Source: Shewanella algidipiscicola (GTDB lineage: Bacteria > Pseudomonadota > Gammaproteobacteria > Enterobacterales > Shewanellaceae). Taken from it: a DNA stretch of 64,000 bases. Below the pieces are notes generated by a model. That model was not told the origin of the DNA and did no database searches. It was given only the letters and a program-made list of their open reading frames with translations. A program made the translations under genes and the position numbers. Shown here piece after piece: positions 62,809 through 64,000 of this stretch (the first letter of the stretch is position 1; every line of letters starts with the position of its first letter). Location: positions 54,451 through 118,450 of the forward strand of contig NZ_QPQT01000015.1 in assembly GCF_003605125.1 (NCBI RefSeq), given 5' to 3'.

Positions 62809-62873
62809 CACAGAATATGCAATCGACTCGCAGCTATGGTATAAAGTCTCGAATTATTTTTTCAGGAGCTTAT

Positions 62874-63131
62874 ATGTTTGTTGTAATTTTTGGCCGTCCA
62901 GGCTGTCCATACTGCGTTAGAGCCGTTCAGTTATCAGAGCAACTTGTTGAAGCTCGTGATGATTTTAAATTCAAGTATGTAGATATTCATGCAGAAGGGA
63001 TCAGCAAAGCCGATCTTGAAAAAACCGTTGGAAAACCAGTGGAAACCGTGCCGCAGATCTTTGTTGATCAGGTTCATATCGGCGGCTGCACTGAATTTGA
63101 ACAGTACGTGCGCGAGAACAATTTACTGTAA
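62874..63131 (+). CDS. grxA: Glutaredoxin 1
   Basis: Glutaredoxin of 85 residues with active site GCPYCVRA near residues 10-17. The GSH-binding VETVPQIFVDQVHIGGCTEFE is intact. It reduces disulfides with glutathione, including that of ribonucleotide reductase. The frame can be read from ATG 62817, but ATG 62874 has a perfect AGGAG Shine-Dalgarno and gives the family N-terminus MFVVIFGRPGCPYC. An extra cysteine in GGCTEF replaces the Tyr of E. coli GrxA. It is followed by a terminator. Confidence 0.94.
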   Translation: MFVVIFGRPGCPYCVRAVQLSEQLVEARDDFKFKYVDIHAEGISKADLEKTVGKPVETVPQIFVDQVHIGGCTEFEQYVRENNLL

Positions 63132-63172
63132 TTATCTATGGCTAATCGATAATCCTTTATCGATTAAGCAAT

Positions 63173-63198
63173 AAAAAGGAGGCTTAGGCCTCCTTTTT
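63173..63198 (+). terminator. grxA terminator
   Basis: AAAAAGGAGGC-TTA-GGCCTCCTTTTT, symmetric hairpin 42 bases after the stop; it could also stop tRNA transcripts arriving from the right. Confidence 0.9.
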
Positions 63199-63555
63199 AT
63201 TTAATTCAGGTTTTAAGCTACCGACAAATGCACCATCAAAATCAAACATATTCCTGCGTAGAAGCTTAAGCCAGCCCTTAAAGACCATAAGCTAAAAAAT
63301 TGTCGTTCTAGTGACATCAAAAAACACATGACTATTATTGCCTATTGGTGAATTGATATGAATGTATTTTATCGAAATATGTAGACGGGATTTGTCACAG
63401 GTACATGAAAATTGAAAATATAGTATATTATTTCAATAAGTTACAGGTAAACATAAACTTAAAGAATAGCGCTTAGAAAACACTAGTGATTTAGGATCTT
63501 GATTTAGAAGATAGATATGATACGGAACTAAGGAATACTGATTTTCAGATAAAGT

Positions 63556-63650
63556 AGTGGGTCGTGAAGAATTCAAACCGTCGACCAATATGGAGTAAAA
63601 AGTAAAGACAACAGCCTCTTTGCATTAACTGCATCGACTGAGCTAACAAC
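63556..63650 (-). pseudogene. Decayed tRNA-Lys copy 1
   Basis: The plus strand reads GTGGGTCGTGAAGAATTCAA then CCGTCGACCAAT, matching the acceptor and T-arm of the intact genes with three substitutions. The anticodon region is replaced by about 40 unrelated bases, then ATCGACTGAGCTAACAAC matches the D-arm and 5' end. It cannot fold into a cloverleaf, and the anticodon is lost. Spacer sequence after it (CTTGTGGAGAAAGTGGTGGG) is the same as before the second intact gene. Confidence 0.8.
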
Positions 63651-63689
63651 TTTTGTTCAATCTCACTATTTAGCTACTTGTGGAGAAAG

Positions 63690-63765
63690 TGGTGGGTCGT
63701 GAAGGATTCGAACCTTCGACCAATTGGTTAAAAGCCAACTGCTCTACCGACTGAGCTAACGACCC
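63690..63765 (-). tRNA. tRNA-Lys (anticodon UUU), copy 1
   Basis: On the minus strand, a 76-base cloverleaf beginning GGGTCGTTAGCTCAGT and ending GACCCACCA with encoded CCA. The anticodon loop CTTTTAA gives UUU. The acceptor stem GGGTCGT/ACGACCC is perfect and the T-loop is GTTCGAATC. It is a substrate for MnmA, also encoded in this window. Confidence 0.97.
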
Positions 63766-63797
63766 ATCTGAGTGATGATAATGTAAATTAACCTCCA

Positions 63798-63875
63798 TCA
63801 ATGGTTAACAGCCAACTGCCCTATCTCTATTCTAAAACTCTACTCTAAAATAGCGACTGAGCTAACGGCCCATCT
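63798..63875 (-). pseudogene. Decayed tRNA-Lys copy 2
   Basis: The plus strand has TCAATGGTTAACAGCCAACTGCCCTA, matching the anticodon stem-loop of the intact gene with changes, then about 30 inserted bases, then GCGACTGAGCTAACGGCCCA matching the D-arm and 5' acceptor. The T-arm and 3' acceptor half are missing. It lies between the two intact tRNA-Lys genes. Confidence 0.8.
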
Positions 63876-63910
63876 TATTGGCCTACTTGTTTAGCCACTT
63901 GTAGAGAAAG

Positions 63911-63986
63911 TGGTGGGTCGTGAAGGATTCGAACCTTCGACCAATTGGTTAAAAGCCAACTGCTCTACCGACTGAGCTAACGACCC
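63911..63986 (-). tRNA. tRNA-Lys (anticodon UUU), copy 2
   Basis: Identical over all 76 bases to the copy at 63690-63765, including the encoded CCA. It is 221 bases away. More copies may follow beyond the window edge. Confidence 0.97.
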
Positions 63987-64000
63987 ATCTTATAGACCTA

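Larger units (their letters stand above)
63132..63689. other. Non-coding region between grxA and the tRNA-Lys genes
   Basis: A 558-bp AT-rich region containing the grxA terminator and a decayed tRNA-Lys copy. No ORF of substance. Confidence 0.6.

Overview
This 64-kb window is ordinary chromosomal DNA of a gammaproteobacterium, most probably Shewanella. The supports are gene neighbourhoods (clpS/clpA/cspD, mnmA-hflD-purB-roxA, ydiJ-ppsA-ppsR-aroH), a monomeric isocitrate dehydrogenase, leucine dehydrogenase behind a LiuR-like palindrome, ppsA/ppsR behind a HexR-like palindrome, and a CrbS/CrbR-type acetate system. Genes are dense on both strands. I see no IS element, prophage, integron, CRISPR array or rRNA. 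The assignment to Shewanella is inference from gene content.

Layout. 1-7 kb: end of a chemotaxis receptor, periplasmic ATP-dependent DNA ligase, dgkA, an outer-membrane barrel, a fused SpmA-SpmB-type membrane protein, rsmF. 7-7.4 kb: a non-coding stretch with a structured, terminator-ended element and a 7-bp minisatellite. 7.4-14.4 kb (minus): mrp, udk, dcd, pabC-mltG-tmk-holB-pilZ-tatD, the last group with stop/start overlaps. 14.5-23.6 kb: metG, a Nif3-type protein, the N-degron set (aat, bpt, clpA, clpS), infA and cspD. 23.7-32 kb: icd, then rluE, nudJ, mnmA, hflD, purB and roxA. 32-36.3 kb: leucine dehydrogenase, small proteins of unknown function, a MarR regulator, a DUF1285 protein. 36.2-44 kb: ydiJ, ppsA, ppsR and aroH, a gluconeogenesis-to-shikimate block. 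44-49 kb: a thioesterase, the response regulator crbR, and the formaldehyde detoxification pair frmA-fghA with a divergent LysR gene. 49-53 kb: an accessory envelope stretch (phosphatase-like protein, large Ig-like lipoprotein with calcium-binding-type loops, small barrel protein behind a perfect CRP site). 53-61 kb: an amine oxidase-like flavoprotein, a FAH-family hydrolase, the transporter-kinase crbS, and acsA. 61-64 kb: radD, grxA and a tRNA-Lys cluster.

How parts work together. CrbS (SLC5-like sensor kinase) and CrbR (LuxR-type regulator) are expected to control acsA. A near-identical palindrome of the form TAGACnAAnGTCTA lies upstream of both crbR and acsA, 14 kb apart, and is the best candidate operator in the window. 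ClpS/ClpA with the two aminoacyl-protein transferases form a complete N-degron pathway within 5 kb. FrmA and FghA act in sequence on glutathione-bound formaldehyde.

The most unusual structure is at the right edge: two identical intact tRNA-Lys genes alternate with two decayed tRNA-Lys copies. No wholly new multi-gene system is evident. The less explained items are the intergenic element at 7.1 kb, the tRNA-Lys graveyard, the shared palindrome, several small proteins of unknown function, and strong inverted repeats between genes.
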